From assembly GCA_020200675.1 (NCBI GenBank), contig JAIVIG010000029.1:3538-15504 (forward strand): 11,967 bases of DNA, in the 5' to 3' direction. A program made the position numbers and the translations under genes. Below the pieces are notes generated by a model that did not search any database, had not been told where the DNA came from, and worked only from the letters and a program-made list of their open reading frames with translations. The DNA comes from Actinomycetota bacterium (GTDB taxonomy: Bacteria; Actinomycetota; Rubrobacteria; Rubrobacterales; Rubrobacteraceae). Positions 1 through 7,068 of the stretch are shown here, piece by piece; positions within the stretch are counted from its first letter, which is position 1; every line of letters begins with the position of its first letter.

Positions 1-821
1 TCCTCGACGAAGCGCTCTACGTAATCGGTGGCGGGCTCGCGCAGGATCTCCTCGGGCGTGCCGAGCTGCACGATCTCGCCGTCCTTCATGATCGCCACCC
101 GGTGCCCGAGCATCAAAGCCTCGTCCAGGTCGTGCGTCACGAAGACCACCGTCCGCTGCACTTCGCCCTGGATCTTGAGGAACAAGTTCTGCATGTCCCG
201 CCGAATGAGCGGGTCGAGGGCGCTGAACGGCTCGTCCATGAGCAGGAGTTCCTGCTGGGTGGCCAGGGCTCGCGCGAGACCGACCCGCTGCTGCATGCCG
301 CCCGACAGCTCCGAGGTCATCTTTTTGCCCTGGCCCTGGAGGCCGACCAGCTCCAGCGCCTCCTCGCCGGCCTTCTTGCGCTCCGCGGACGACGCGCCCT
401 TGACCTCGAGGCCAAAGGTCACGTTGTCCATGACCGTGCGGGTCGGCAAGAGGCCGAAGTGCTGGAAGACCATGCCGATCTTGCGCCTCCGTACCTCCCG
501 CAACTCCTTGGCCGACATCTTCGAGATGTTGTCGCCGTCGAGAAAGACGTTCCCTTCGGTCGGCTCGTTCAGGCCGTTGATGGCCCGTAAGATCGTGGAC
601 TTCCCGCTCCCAGAGAGGCCGATGATCACGAAGATCTCGCCCTGGTTCACGTCGAAGTTGTTATCAAAGGCCCCGATGGTCGACCCGGTAGCCCTCTCGA
701 CCTCGGCCTTGGTCCTGCCGGAGCGCCGCATCTCCAGCGCCTGTTGGGCGCGCCTCCCGAAGACCACCGAACAGTTCTCTACACGAATGACCTGCTCGCG
801 CCCCCCGCCGTTAGCTTCCGT
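1..821 (-). CDS. proV: Glycine betaine/proline ABC importer ATPase, 3' end beyond window
   Basis: This is the ATP-hydrolysing subunit of a binding-protein-dependent importer for compatible solutes (glycine betaine, proline or choline), acting on the cytoplasmic face of the membrane. Counting from the proposed start, 273 residues are visible: the family-specific lead-in ATGSTIGAFDNNF (44-56), Walker A GLSGSGKST (68-76), Q-loop Gln120, signature LSGGM (172-176), Walker B LLLMDEP (192-198) and switch His230 in FVTHDLDEAL. The EIFVIIGLSGSGKST and FSALDPLIR stretches match ProV/OpuAA closely. The regulatory C-terminus, often CBS domains, lies outside the window. The frame is closed by two TAG codons at 834-839. 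A strong AGAGGAGG site follows, and six bases later comes ACG at 821. The first in-frame GTG is at 767, which would delete the first beta strand (VIRVEN). I chose ACG as start because of the ribosome site; it may instead be a base change from ATG. Function is confident, the exact start is not. Confidence 0.9.
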
Positions 822-841
822 GACCGTCCTCCTCTACTAGC

Positions 842-939
842 CCACTACGTATATTCTTGTAGAGCCTACAGTTTAGGGGCTTTCTCCGCTCCCGCTCGAC
901 TGCCACAAGAAAATGCTTGCTTCCCACTTCCACTACGTA
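842..939 (-). promoter_or_regulatory. Putative control region of the proV-like gene
   Basis: The ten-base word CCACTACGTA occurs at 842-851 and 930-939 in the same orientation, 88 bp apart. Between them, at 858-870, lies the inverted repeat TGTAG-AGC-CTACA. All sit within about 120 bp upstream of the leftward gene's start, where an osmotic regulator would be expected to bind. The repeats are seen directly; their role as operators is inference. Confidence 0.3.
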
Positions 940-1066
940 CAACCCCTTCTTATCGGCTGCAATCTATAATGGTACCGTGTTTCATCCTCCCCATTCAACC
1001 GATAAAAGCTCTCTTTTGCTGTTATCTCGTTAAGATGTACTGCTCCTTTGTTAAGTTATGAGTACA

Positions 1067-1089
1067 GACCCCTCGGAGGGCGAGGGGTC
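1067..1089. terminator. GC-rich hairpin, possible terminator
   Basis: GACCCCTCG (1067-1075) and CGAGGGGTC (1081-1089) form a perfect nine-pair stem with a five-base loop. Neither strand shows a run of T after the stem, so a Rho-independent terminator is only one reading. It could also insulate the two divergent genes or be a protein-binding site. Confidence 0.35.
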
Positions 1090-1241
1090 GTGAGGCAGAG
1101 AAGCATGGGGTAGCGCTTATGATGGTGCTTGGTTTTGCGTCTGCTGGGACTTCGGAAAGCAAGGATGCGCCTGATCACTAGACGTACGAGACGACTGTCG
1201 CGTGCTCGGCGCTCTGGTGGGTTCGATCCGGCTGCAGGCTG

Positions 1242-1268
1242 GTTTACGGGTTGGTGCCGTGTGGGAAC
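1242..1268 (+). promoter_or_regulatory. SigB-like promoter of the PRC/DUF2382 gene
   Basis: GTTTAC (1242-1247), fifteen bases, then GGGAAC (1263-1268). This fits the general-stress sigma factor consensus GTTT-N12..15-GGGWAW known from Bacillus SigB and actinobacterial SigB/SigF. Transcription would start near 1275, giving a leader of about 65 nt before the ATG at 1341. A stress role agrees with the protein encoded downstream. The match is by eye. Confidence 0.45.
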
Positions 1269-1340
1269 ACCACGTACCGGGTTGTTCTACCAGTGGCGGA
1301 ACGACGCTTAGTGGCAAGCTCCGAGAGAGGAGAACCAGGA

Positions 1341-2480
1341 ATGGAGCGAGAGAATCGCGACGACCGGCTCGCAGCGGTAGAAGAAGAGTTCGCGGGCTAC
1401 ACCGTCTACGACGAGCACTACGAGAAGATCGGCAAGGTCGACGATCTCTTCGTGGACGAGAACGACCGGCCCGAGTACCTCGGGGTGAAGATGGGCCTTC
1501 TGGGGCTCAAGTCCACCCTCATCCCGTGGGAGTTGGCCCGGGTGAACGAGAGGCGCCAGCTCATCGAGGTCGGGGCGCCCAAAGATAGGATCAAGGACGC
1601 CCCGACCTTCGACGACGACGAGGAGATCTCGCCGGAGCTCGAGGAGCGGGTCTACCGCCACTTCGGGCTGCAGCGCGGGGCCGACGAGAGGAGCGGGTAC
1701 GGCGCGTACTACCGGGACGAAGATCATTCCTCCTCTCCGGCCGCGACCGGGGGCGTGACCGACGAGGAACGACGCTCGGAGGATCATTACGGGGAGCGGC
1801 GCTCTGACGACATGGCGACGGGCGGCGTCGAGCGTGGGCGCGGCGAGTACCATGATCGCCCGGACCGCGATCACCCGGATCGTGATCACCCGGATCGTGA
1901 TCGCACGGACCGTGATCGCACGGCCTCTCCTGACCGCACTGACGCGACCGCACGCGACACAGGCGACTCGCGTGATTCGCGTGGTGCTCGTGGCGACGAC
2001 GTTGCTGACGAAGACGAGCTGAGGGTGCAGAGGAGCGAGGAGGAGCTCCGGGTCGGCACGCGCGAGCACGAGGCCGGCAGCGTGAACGTCCGCAAGCGAG
2101 TGAGGACCGAGCGGGAGCAGGTGCGGGTCCCCAGGAAGCGCGAGGAAGTCCACGTCGAGCGGGTGCCGGTCGAAGGCCGGGAGAGGGCCTCGGAGGACGA
2201 GATCGGGGACGACGAGATCCGGGTGCCGGTGATCGAGGAAGAGATCGTGGTCGAGAAGCGTCCGGTGGTCAAGGAGGAATTGAGGATCCGCAAAGACGTC
2301 GTCGAGGAGGAAGAGATAGTCGAGGAAGACGTCCGCAAGGAAGAGGTCGAGATCGACGACGAGACGACCGGGCGCGGCGGGAGGCCCGACGAGACGACCG
2401 GGCGTGGCGGAAGGTCCGGCGGGACGACCGGGCGCGACAACGACGCCCCCAGAGACGAGACGAGGCGCCGCGACCGGTAG
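1341..2480 (+). CDS. PRC-barrel and DUF2382 (YsnF/AvaK) stress protein
   Basis: A 379-residue protein without signal peptide or membrane segment. Residues 17-92 are a PRC-barrel domain (FAGYTVYDEHYEKIGKVDDL, then STLIPWELARV). Residues about 115-224 are a hydrophilic, probably disordered linker with DRDHPDR-type repeats. Residues about 225-338 are a DUF2382 domain, rich in alternating charged and Val/Ile residues (EELRVGTREHEAGSV, RVPVIEEEIVVEKRPVVKEE). The tail carries three copies of a TTGRGGR-type decapeptide. PRC-barrel/DUF2382 proteins are widespread in Rubrobacter, Deinococcus and cyanobacteria and are linked to general stress or desiccation; the molecular activity is not known. The ATG at 1341 was chosen because AGAGGAGA lies eight bases upstream. 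The frame stays open for 30 more codons upstream, but those would overlap the promoter candidate. Confidence 0.9.
   Translation: MERENRDDRLAAVEEEFAGYTVYDEHYEKIGKVDDLFVDENDRPEYLGVKMGLLGLKSTLIPWELARVNERRQLIEVGAPKDRIKDAPTFDDDEEISPELEERVYRHFGLQRGADERSGYGAYYRDEDHSSSPAATGGVTDEERRSEDHYGERRSDDMATGGVERGRGEYHDRPDRDHPDRDHPDRDRTDRDRTASPDRTDATARDTGDSRDSRGARGDDVADEDELRVQRSEEELRVGTREHEAGSVNVRKRVRTEREQVRVPRKREEVHVERVPVEGRERASEDEIGDDEIRVPVIEEEIVVEKRPVVKEELRIRKDVVEEEEIVEEDVRKEEVEIDDETTGRGGRPDETTGRGGRSGGTTGRDNDAPRDETRRRDR
1854..1928 (+). repeat. 15-bp tandem repeat in the linker
   Basis: Five 15-bp units of the form GATCRCMCGGAYCGY follow one another, the second and third identical and the last degenerating. 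Because 15 is a multiple of three, copy-number change leaves the frame intact. The units encode DRPDR/DHPDR/DRTDR blocks in the disordered linker between the PRC-barrel and DUF2382 domains. Confidence 0.85.
2358..2447 (+). repeat. 30-bp tandem repeat in the C-terminal tail
   Basis: Three 30-bp units encode DETTGRGGRP, DETTGRGGRS and GGTTGRDNDA. The first two differ at only a few bases, the third is decayed. The result is a Gly/Arg/Thr-rich flexible tail after the DUF2382 domain. Confidence 0.8.
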
Positions 2481-2555
2481 ACGGTAGAGACGGCAGTCGT
2501 CCGGAGGGCGGGCTCGGGCTCTGTCCGGGTCCGCCTCTACTTTGAGGAGGACCTT

Positions 2556-3068
2556 ATGCGTGGGAGGTACGCAAGGGCGGGGGGCTCGGGCACGAGTTGG
2601 ACCAGCGTCTTGATAGGTTGGCTCGCGGCCCTGGGAGCCAGCTTGATCCTCAGCGGCCTCGTCACCGCGGTCGTGAGCGTGATCCTGACGACCCTGGGGT
2701 TCGGCGGCGGCGCGGAGGCCGGAACTACCGGCCTCGTCGGGGTTTTGTTGACGCTGTTTCTCGCCTTCCTTGTCGGCGGCTACACCGCGGGCCGGATGGC
2801 CAGCCGCGACGGCAGCAAACACGGCCTCCTGGTGGCGCTGCTCGCCCTGATCGTCACGCTGATCCTGGCCCTTCTGGGCGGCGTCGCGGGGCTTGGCCTT
2901 ATAAACAACCTGCAAGGCGTGACGCTACCCGGCGTCCCGACGGAGATCGCCCAGAGTGGTCTGGGCACCGTCCTGACGCTCGGGGGCGTCATCGCCCTGC
3001 TCCTCCCGTTCGTCGCGGGGGCCCTCGGGGGCTCCTGGGGAGCCAAAACCGGACGCGGTCGCCCGTAG
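2556..3068 (+). CDS. Small four-helix membrane protein, YrzE/TIGR04086-like
   Basis: A 170-residue integral membrane protein. A short basic N-terminus is followed by hydrophobic segments at about 17-47, 58-80, 89-116 and 136-160, and a basic tail (GAKTGRGRP) that suggests a cytoplasmic C-terminus. Glycine-rich helices and the GGYTAGRMA motif between helices two and three recall the YrzE/TIGR04086 group of uncharacterised membrane proteins; this likeness is from memory and tentative. AGGAGG (2545-2550) five bases before the ATG fixes the start. The gene lies 75 bp after the PRC/DUF2382 gene on the same strand with no clear promoter between, so the two may be cotranscribed and the protein may belong to the same stress response. 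No catalytic residues are visible. Confidence 0.8.
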   Translation: MRGRYARAGGSGTSWTSVLIGWLAALGASLILSGLVTAVVSVILTTLGFGGGAEAGTTGLVGVLLTLFLAFLVGGYTAGRMASRDGSKHGLLVALLALIVTLILALLGGVAGLGLINNLQGVTLPGVPTEIAQSGLGTVLTLGGVIALLLPFVAGALGGSWGAKTGRGRP

Positions 3069-3238
3069 AAAGAGACGCCTCTTCGACCGCCGCCCGGATC
3101 ATAGCAACAGGCCAGTCTCTCGAAAAGCGGGACCCGTTGTTTATAGCGCCGATGCTCCTCGCGGACGCGCTCCTGATAAAGCGTGCCTGATCGAGGGTAA
3201 AGAAGAGGAACTCGATAGCAAAGGAAGGAACCGCAGAG

Positions 3239-4240
3239 TTGGATGACGAGAGAAGCCGCAGGGAAGAGGAGGCGCGACGGGAGGCCGAGGAGCGCCGACG
3301 ACTCGACCCCCGCACAGACGATGAAGCGGTGCGCCGCAGGGAGGATCAGTCGTTCGACGACGAGCGGCACGGAGCCAGAGAGGGCCGTTACAGACGCCGC
3401 TCGCAGACCAGCGGGGGCGGTCTGTCGGGGGCGGCCGGCCGGGTAGCCGACCGTATCTTGAACCGGGGTTCGGGTCGGGGCTCGGGCCGAGGGTCCACCG
3501 GAGGACAGACGCAGGGCTTGTACGGGAGCCAGATCGACGCCTCGAACATGCTGGGTGCGGCGGTGGCCGAGCTCGTCGGCACCTTCATCCTTGTCTTCAC
3601 GGGATGCGCCGTCGCCACCGCTGCCGTTCTGCAGAGCTCGACTGCCGGTCCCCTCTCCTACGACTCGCTCGCCGTGGCGCTTGCGTTCGGGCTGGCGCTA
3701 ACGGTTGTCGTCGCCGCCATCGGGCACGTCTCGGGGGCGCACGTCAACCCGGCCGTGACCCTGGCGCTCGCCGCCACGAAGAAGTTCCCCTGGCAGTTCG
3801 TGCCTATATACGTAGGGGCGCAGCTCGTGGGAGCCATTCTCGGGGCCATCGCCGTCTGGATCACCTACGGCGAACCAGGGCGAGAGCTCGCCGACGTCGG
3901 AGCCACGTTTCCGGTGGAGGACGTTGGGGACATCCAAGCGTTCGTGGTGGAGGTTTTGGTCACCTTCATATTGGTCTTCGTGGTGATCTCGGTCGCCACC
4001 GACGACCGGGCCCCGGCTGGCGTGGCGCCTCTGGCCGTCGGCTTCGCCCTCGCCTGCGGCGTGCTGATAGCCGGTCCCGTAACTGGAGGGTCCTTGAACC
4101 CGGCGCGTACTCTGGGGCCGATGATCTTGGCCGGGCGGTTCGACGCCGTCTGGGTCTACATCCTCGCCCCTATAGTGGGAGCCGTGCTCGCCGCCCTCGT
4201 CTACGACCGCTTCGCCTCCCAGTCCGACGCGACGGGTTAG
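3239..4240 (+). CDS. Aquaporin/MIP-family channel with charged N-terminal extension
   Basis: A 333-residue protein. Residues 1-100 are highly charged and low in complexity (RREEEARREAEERRR, later RGSGRGSGRGST) and probably cytoplasmic and disordered. Residues about 103-325 form a six-helix major intrinsic protein. Both pore motifs are present: GAHVNPAVTLA (Asn170-Pro171-Ala172) and GSLNPARTLGP (Asn287-Pro288-Ala289), followed by Arg290 of the selectivity filter. Aligned by eye with E. coli AqpZ, the other filter positions read Phe150, Val275 (in place of His174) and Gly284 (in place of Thr183), so the pore may pass more than water. Typical bacterial aquaporins have about 230-280 residues, so the extension is the odd part. 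The start is TTG at 3239, nine bases after AAGGAAGGA; no ATG lies in frame before the channel domain except at residue 104. It follows the membrane protein by 170 bp. Confidence 0.9.
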   Translation: MDDERSRREEEARREAEERRRLDPRTDDEAVRRREDQSFDDERHGAREGRYRRRSQTSGGGLSGAAGRVADRILNRGSGRGSGRGSTGGQTQGLYGSQIDASNMLGAAVAELVGTFILVFTGCAVATAAVLQSSTAGPLSYDSLAVALAFGLALTVVVAAIGHVSGAHVNPAVTLALAATKKFPWQFVPIYVGAQLVGAILGAIAVWITYGEPGRELADVGATFPVEDVGDIQAFVVEVLVTFILVFVVISVATDDRAPAGVAPLAVGFALACGVLIAGPVTGGSLNPARTLGPMILAGRFDAVWVYILAPIVGAVLAALVYDRFASQSDATG

Positions 4241-4265
4241 AGAGCCCTCAGATGCTCTATCGACC

Positions 4266-4301
4266 AGCGCGGGACCTTGGTACACACCGGGGTCCTGCGC
4301 T
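4266..4301 (+). terminator. Hairpin after the aquaporin gene
   Basis: AGCGCGGGACC (4266-4276) pairs with GGTCCTGCGCT (4291-4301) over eleven positions, one of them a G-U pair in RNA, with a 14-base loop. It lies 25 bp after the stop codon and 17 bp before the tRNA gene. No U tract follows, so termination is plausible rather than shown. Confidence 0.5.
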
Positions 4302-4318
4302 AAACTAAGTTCGTCTAC

Positions 4319-4391
4319 GCGCCTGTAGCTCAGGGGATAGAGCAGCGGTTTCCTAAACCGCGAGTCGGAGGTTCGAATCCTTCCAGGCGCA
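4319..4391 (+). tRNA. tRNA-Arg (anticodon CCU), copy 1
   Basis: A complete 73-nt cloverleaf. The acceptor stem is GCGCCTG/CAGGCGC with discriminator A. The anticodon stem GCGGT/ACCGC encloses TTCCTAA, giving anticodon CCU, which reads AGG arginine codons. The T arm is GGAGG-TTCGAAT-CCTTC. The CCA end is not encoded. A second copy at 8511-8583 is identical, and identity extends only one base upstream and two bases downstream. Confidence 0.97.
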
Positions 4392-4452
4392 CTTCTTTAG
4401 CGATCGGTTCTTGCCGCTCAGCCGCCGGCTTCCATTAAGACGAGGACAGCGT

Positions 4453-4491
4453 AAGGCGGCTCTCGCTAACGGGAGAGCATCCTCCCGCCTT
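4453..4491 (+). promoter_or_regulatory. Nested hairpin between tRNA and rbs promoter
   Basis: AAGGCGG (4453-4459) pairs with CCGCCTT (4485-4491). Inside, GCTCTC (4459-4464, sharing its first base) pairs with GAGAGC (4473-4478). The outer right arm continues into TTCTTG. It ends just before the rbs promoter, so it may terminate tRNA transcription or insulate the operon. Confidence 0.4.
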
Positions 4492-4492
4492 C

Positions 4493-4521
4493 TTGTGCAT
4501 ATTTTCGCGAACCTCTACAAT
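4493..4521 (+). promoter_or_regulatory. Promoter of the rbs operon with embedded palindrome
   Basis: TTGTGC (4493-4498), seventeen bases, then TACAAT (4516-4521) make a plausible housekeeping promoter with a near-consensus -10. The perfect palindrome TTCGCGAA (4504-4511) sits inside the spacer, where a bound LacI-type repressor would block RNA polymerase. The leader to the GTG at 4591 is about 63 nt. Confidence 0.55.
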
Positions 4522-4590
4522 CGGTTTTAGGAAAGGTAGGGCCGGCATCCGTAAGGGACGCAACGAGGGAAGCGGGGTGGGAAGAGCGGC

Positions 4591-6087
4591 GTGGGTCCTC
4601 TGTTGGAGATGCGGGGTATCACGAAGCGCTTCCCCGGGGTCGTGGCGCTGGAGGAGGTCGACTTCGAGCTCGAGAAGGGCGAAGTCCACGTATTGCTCGG
4701 GGAGAACGGCGCCGGCAAGAGCACCCTCGTGAAGATGCTGTCGGGCGCCTACCGGCCCGATGAGGGAGAGATCCTGCTGGACGGCGAGCCGGCGAGCATC
4801 TCCTCCGCCACGGACGCCCAGGAACTTGGAATCTCCACGATCTATCAGGAGTTCAACCTGGTCCCGCAGCTCACCGTGGCCGAGAACATCTTCCTCGGCC
4901 GCCAGCCCCGGCGTTTCGGGATTGTGAACCGTCGGAAGATGAGAGAAGAGGCGCGCAAGCTCCTGGAGAGGATGAAGGTACGGGTGGACCCCGAAGCCCT
5001 GATCTCCGACCTCGGCGTCGCCCAGCGCCAGATGGTCGAGATAGCTAAGGCGCTAAGCCTGAACGCGCGAATCCTGATCATGGACGAGCCGACCGCCTCC
5101 CTGTCGGGACAAGAGGTCAAGCGCTTGTTCGAGATCGTCCGCGGCCTCAAACAAGAAGAGGTCGCCATGATCTTCATCTCCCACCACCTCGAAGAGGTGG
5201 CCGAGATCGGGGACCGGGTGACCGTCTTGCGTGACGGCAAGGTGGTGGACCGGGTGCCGGCGAGCACGGAACACTCGGAGTTAGTGCGGATGATGGTCGG
5301 ACGATCCGTCGAAGCCCAGTTCCCGCGCCGGCGACCCGAGATCGGGGAGATCCTGCTGGAAGTAAAGAACCTCTCGCGAGAGGGAGTCCTCGAAGACGTC
5401 TCCTTCTCCTTGTGCGCCGGCGAGGTGGTCGGGATAGCCGGCATCGTCGGGGCCGGCAGGACGGAGTTGGCGCGTGCGATCTTCGGCGCGGACCCGGTGG
5501 ATTCCGGGGAGGTGTGGGTGGAGGAACGGCGGATGGAGCGCGGCGATCCCCGCGAGGCCAAGCGCCGGGGCATGGGGCTCGTCACGGAGGACCGTCAGGG
5601 ACAGGGCATCGTGCCGCCGCTCTCGGTGGCCGAGAACCTGGGGCTCGCCTCGCTCGAGAGGAACACCAGCGCGGGTCTCGTCAACCGCCGCGAGCAGCGG
5701 AAGCAAGCGGAGAAGATTATCGAGGACCTGAACATCCGGACGCCGGGCCCGGATCAGGAGATCCGGTATCTTTCGGGCGGCAACCAGCAGAAGGTCGTCA
5801 TAGGGAAGTGGCTCCTGGCCGATTCGAGGGTCCTGATCATGGACGAGCCCACCCGCGGGATAGACGTGGGCGCGAAGGTCGAGATCTACGAGCTGATGAA
5901 CGAGTTAACGGAGAACGGGGCCGGGATACTGATGATCTCCAGCGACCTGCCGGAGGTGCTCGGGATGAGCGACCGGATACTGGTGATGAGCGGGGGCCGC
6001 ATTACGGGCGAGCTTTCGGCGGAGGAGGCGAACGGGGAGAACGTCATGGAGCTTGCGACGCGGGGAAGCGAGGCCGCCGTTGAGTAG
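4591..6087 (+). CDS. rbsA: Ribose ABC importer, duplicated ATPase subunit
   Basis: A 498-residue protein with two fused ATPase domains, the length and layout of RbsA-type sugar importers. Domain 1 has Walker A GENGAGKST (37-45), Q-loop Gln86, the degenerate signature SDLGVAQRQ (139-147), Walker B ILIMDEP (161-167) and His198. Domain 2 has the family's altered Walker A GIVGAGRT (284-291, Arg290 for Lys), a full LSGGNQQK signature (394-401), Walker B VLIMDEP (414-420) and Ser for the switch His (MISSDLPE). These asymmetries are normal for RbsA and not damage. GTG 4591 is the most upstream sensible start, yet the ribosome site before it is weak (GGGAAGAG); ATG at 4609 is an alternative. It energises import by the permease that follows and overlaps. 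Confidence 0.93.
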   Translation: MGPLLEMRGITKRFPGVVALEEVDFELEKGEVHVLLGENGAGKSTLVKMLSGAYRPDEGEILLDGEPASISSATDAQELGISTIYQEFNLVPQLTVAENIFLGRQPRRFGIVNRRKMREEARKLLERMKVRVDPEALISDLGVAQRQMVEIAKALSLNARILIMDEPTASLSGQEVKRLFEIVRGLKQEEVAMIFISHHLEEVAEIGDRVTVLRDGKVVDRVPASTEHSELVRMMVGRSVEAQFPRRRPEIGEILLEVKNLSREGVLEDVSFSLCAGEVVGIAGIVGAGRTELARAIFGADPVDSGEVWVEERRMERGDPREAKRRGMGLVTEDRQGQGIVPPLSVAENLGLASLERNTSAGLVNRREQRKQAEKIIEDLNIRTPGPDQEIRYLSGGNQQKVVIGKWLLADSRVLIMDEPTRGIDVGAKVEIYELMNELTENGAGILMISSDLPEVLGMSDRILVMSGGRITGELSAEEANGENVMELATRGSEAAVE

Positions 6088-7039
6088 CGTGGTGGAGAGG
6101 ATAAAACCTCGGGAGCTTCTGTCGCGCGGGGGACCATTGGGGGGGCTGCTCATCCTCTGCGTCGTAATGACCATCCTCTCGCCCTTCTTCCTCACCTTCA
6201 ACAACCTCTCCAACGTGGGCATCCAGATAGCGGTGATCGCCATCCTGGCTTTGGGCCAGACGTTCGTGATCGTCTCGGGCGGCATAGACCTCTCTGTCGG
6301 AAGCGTTCTGGGGCTCTCCGGGATTGTCTTCGGCTGGGCAAGCGTGGTGGCTGGGCTGCCGCTGCCCGTCGCGCTGGCTTTAGGGATCGGGGCGGGGGCC
6401 CTGGCGGGGCTCACCAACGGGCTGCTCATAACTTTGGGAAGGTTGCCGTCTTTCATAGCGACCCTGGCGATGCTCAGCGCGGCGCGGGGGTTGTCGCTCG
6501 TGATCTCGGGCAACGCCCCGCTGAACCCGATACCGGGGGCGGTCCGGACTTTGGGCAGCGGGAATTTCTTGGGCTTCGTGCCGTTGCCCATAATCTTGAT
6601 GCTCATTATGTGGGCCATCGCGGTAGTGGTGCTCCGGAACACCTACCCGGGGCGGTGCATGTACGCCATCGGCGGCAACGAGGAGGCTTCGAGGCTCTCC
6701 GGGATAAACGTCTCCCGCCAGAAGCTCGTCGTCTACACGCTCTCGGGGCTCTTCGCCGGCATAGCCGGCATCCTGCTCACGGCCCGGCTGGCCTCGGCCC
6801 AGCCCCAGGCGGGCTTCACCTTCGAGCTCGACGCCATCGCGGCGGTCGTGATCGGAGGCGCCAGCCTCTCGGGCGGGGTGGGTACGGCCTCGGGGACCCT
6901 GATCGGAGCGCTCATCCTGGGCGTGCTGAGAAACGGGCTGAACCTGCTTAACGTCTCCTCCGACTTCCAGCAGGTGGTCATAGGCGTCGTCATCGCCCTC
7001 GCCGTGATGACGGACACCTTGAGGAGACGGAAGGGATAG
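6080..7039 (+). CDS. rbsC: Ribose ABC importer, permease subunit
   Basis: A 319-residue, very hydrophobic inner-membrane permease of the RbsC/BPD_transp_2 family with about eight to ten membrane segments. Family landmarks are the early motif GGIDLSVGSVLGLSG (about 67-81), the cytoplasmic coupling loop with AIGGNEEASRLSGI that contacts the ATPase, and the late VIGGASLSGGVGT motif. The start TTG at 6080 gives an eight-base overlap with the end of rbsA (TTGAGTAG), typical of translational coupling. TTG at 6053 or GTG at 6089 are alternatives; all give nearly the same protein. It forms the channel through which ribose passes after delivery by RbsB. Confidence 0.9.
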   Translation: MSSVVERIKPRELLSRGGPLGGLLILCVVMTILSPFFLTFNNLSNVGIQIAVIAILALGQTFVIVSGGIDLSVGSVLGLSGIVFGWASVVAGLPLPVALALGIGAGALAGLTNGLLITLGRLPSFIATLAMLSAARGLSLVISGNAPLNPIPGAVRTLGSGNFLGFVPLPIILMLIMWAIAVVVLRNTYPGRCMYAIGGNEEASRLSGINVSRQKLVVYTLSGLFAGIAGILLTARLASAQPQAGFTFELDAIAAVVIGGASLSGGVGTASGTLIGALILGVLRNGLNLLNVSSDFQQVVIGVVIALAVMTDTLRRRKG

Positions 7040-7068
7040 CGGATCGACGAAGAAGGGAGCACGAGGGA

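Larger units (their letters stand above)
822..1340. other. Intergenic stretch between divergent proV-like and PRC/DUF2382 genes
   Basis: No convincing gene is visible here. The left half (about 850-1060) is clearly richer in A and T than its surroundings, as expected for the promoter region of the leftward ProV-like gene, but I could not settle on one -35/-10 pair. It holds two copies of CCACTACGTA (842-851 and 930-939) and a TGTAG-AGC-CTACA inverted repeat (858-870). A GC-rich hairpin lies at 1067-1089, and a SigB-like promoter for the rightward gene at 1242-1268. Confidence 0.6.

Noticed and set aside
28..840. A 270-codon rightward open frame
   Set aside because: It is antisense to the ProV-like ATPase, whose motifs are unmistakable on the minus strand.
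1119..1181. 20-codon frame starting ATGATGGTG
   Set aside because: There is no ribosome site, no recognisable sequence, and it lies upstream of a better promoter candidate.
1854..1928. Possible CRISPR-like array
   Set aside because: The units are contiguous 15-bp repeats without spacers and lie in frame inside a gene.
1308..2915. A 535-codon leftward open frame
   Set aside because: It is antisense to the PRC/DUF2382 gene and the next gene. Its length comes from GC-rich codon bias, the protein is low in complexity, and it lacks a ribosome site. The sense frame has clear domains.
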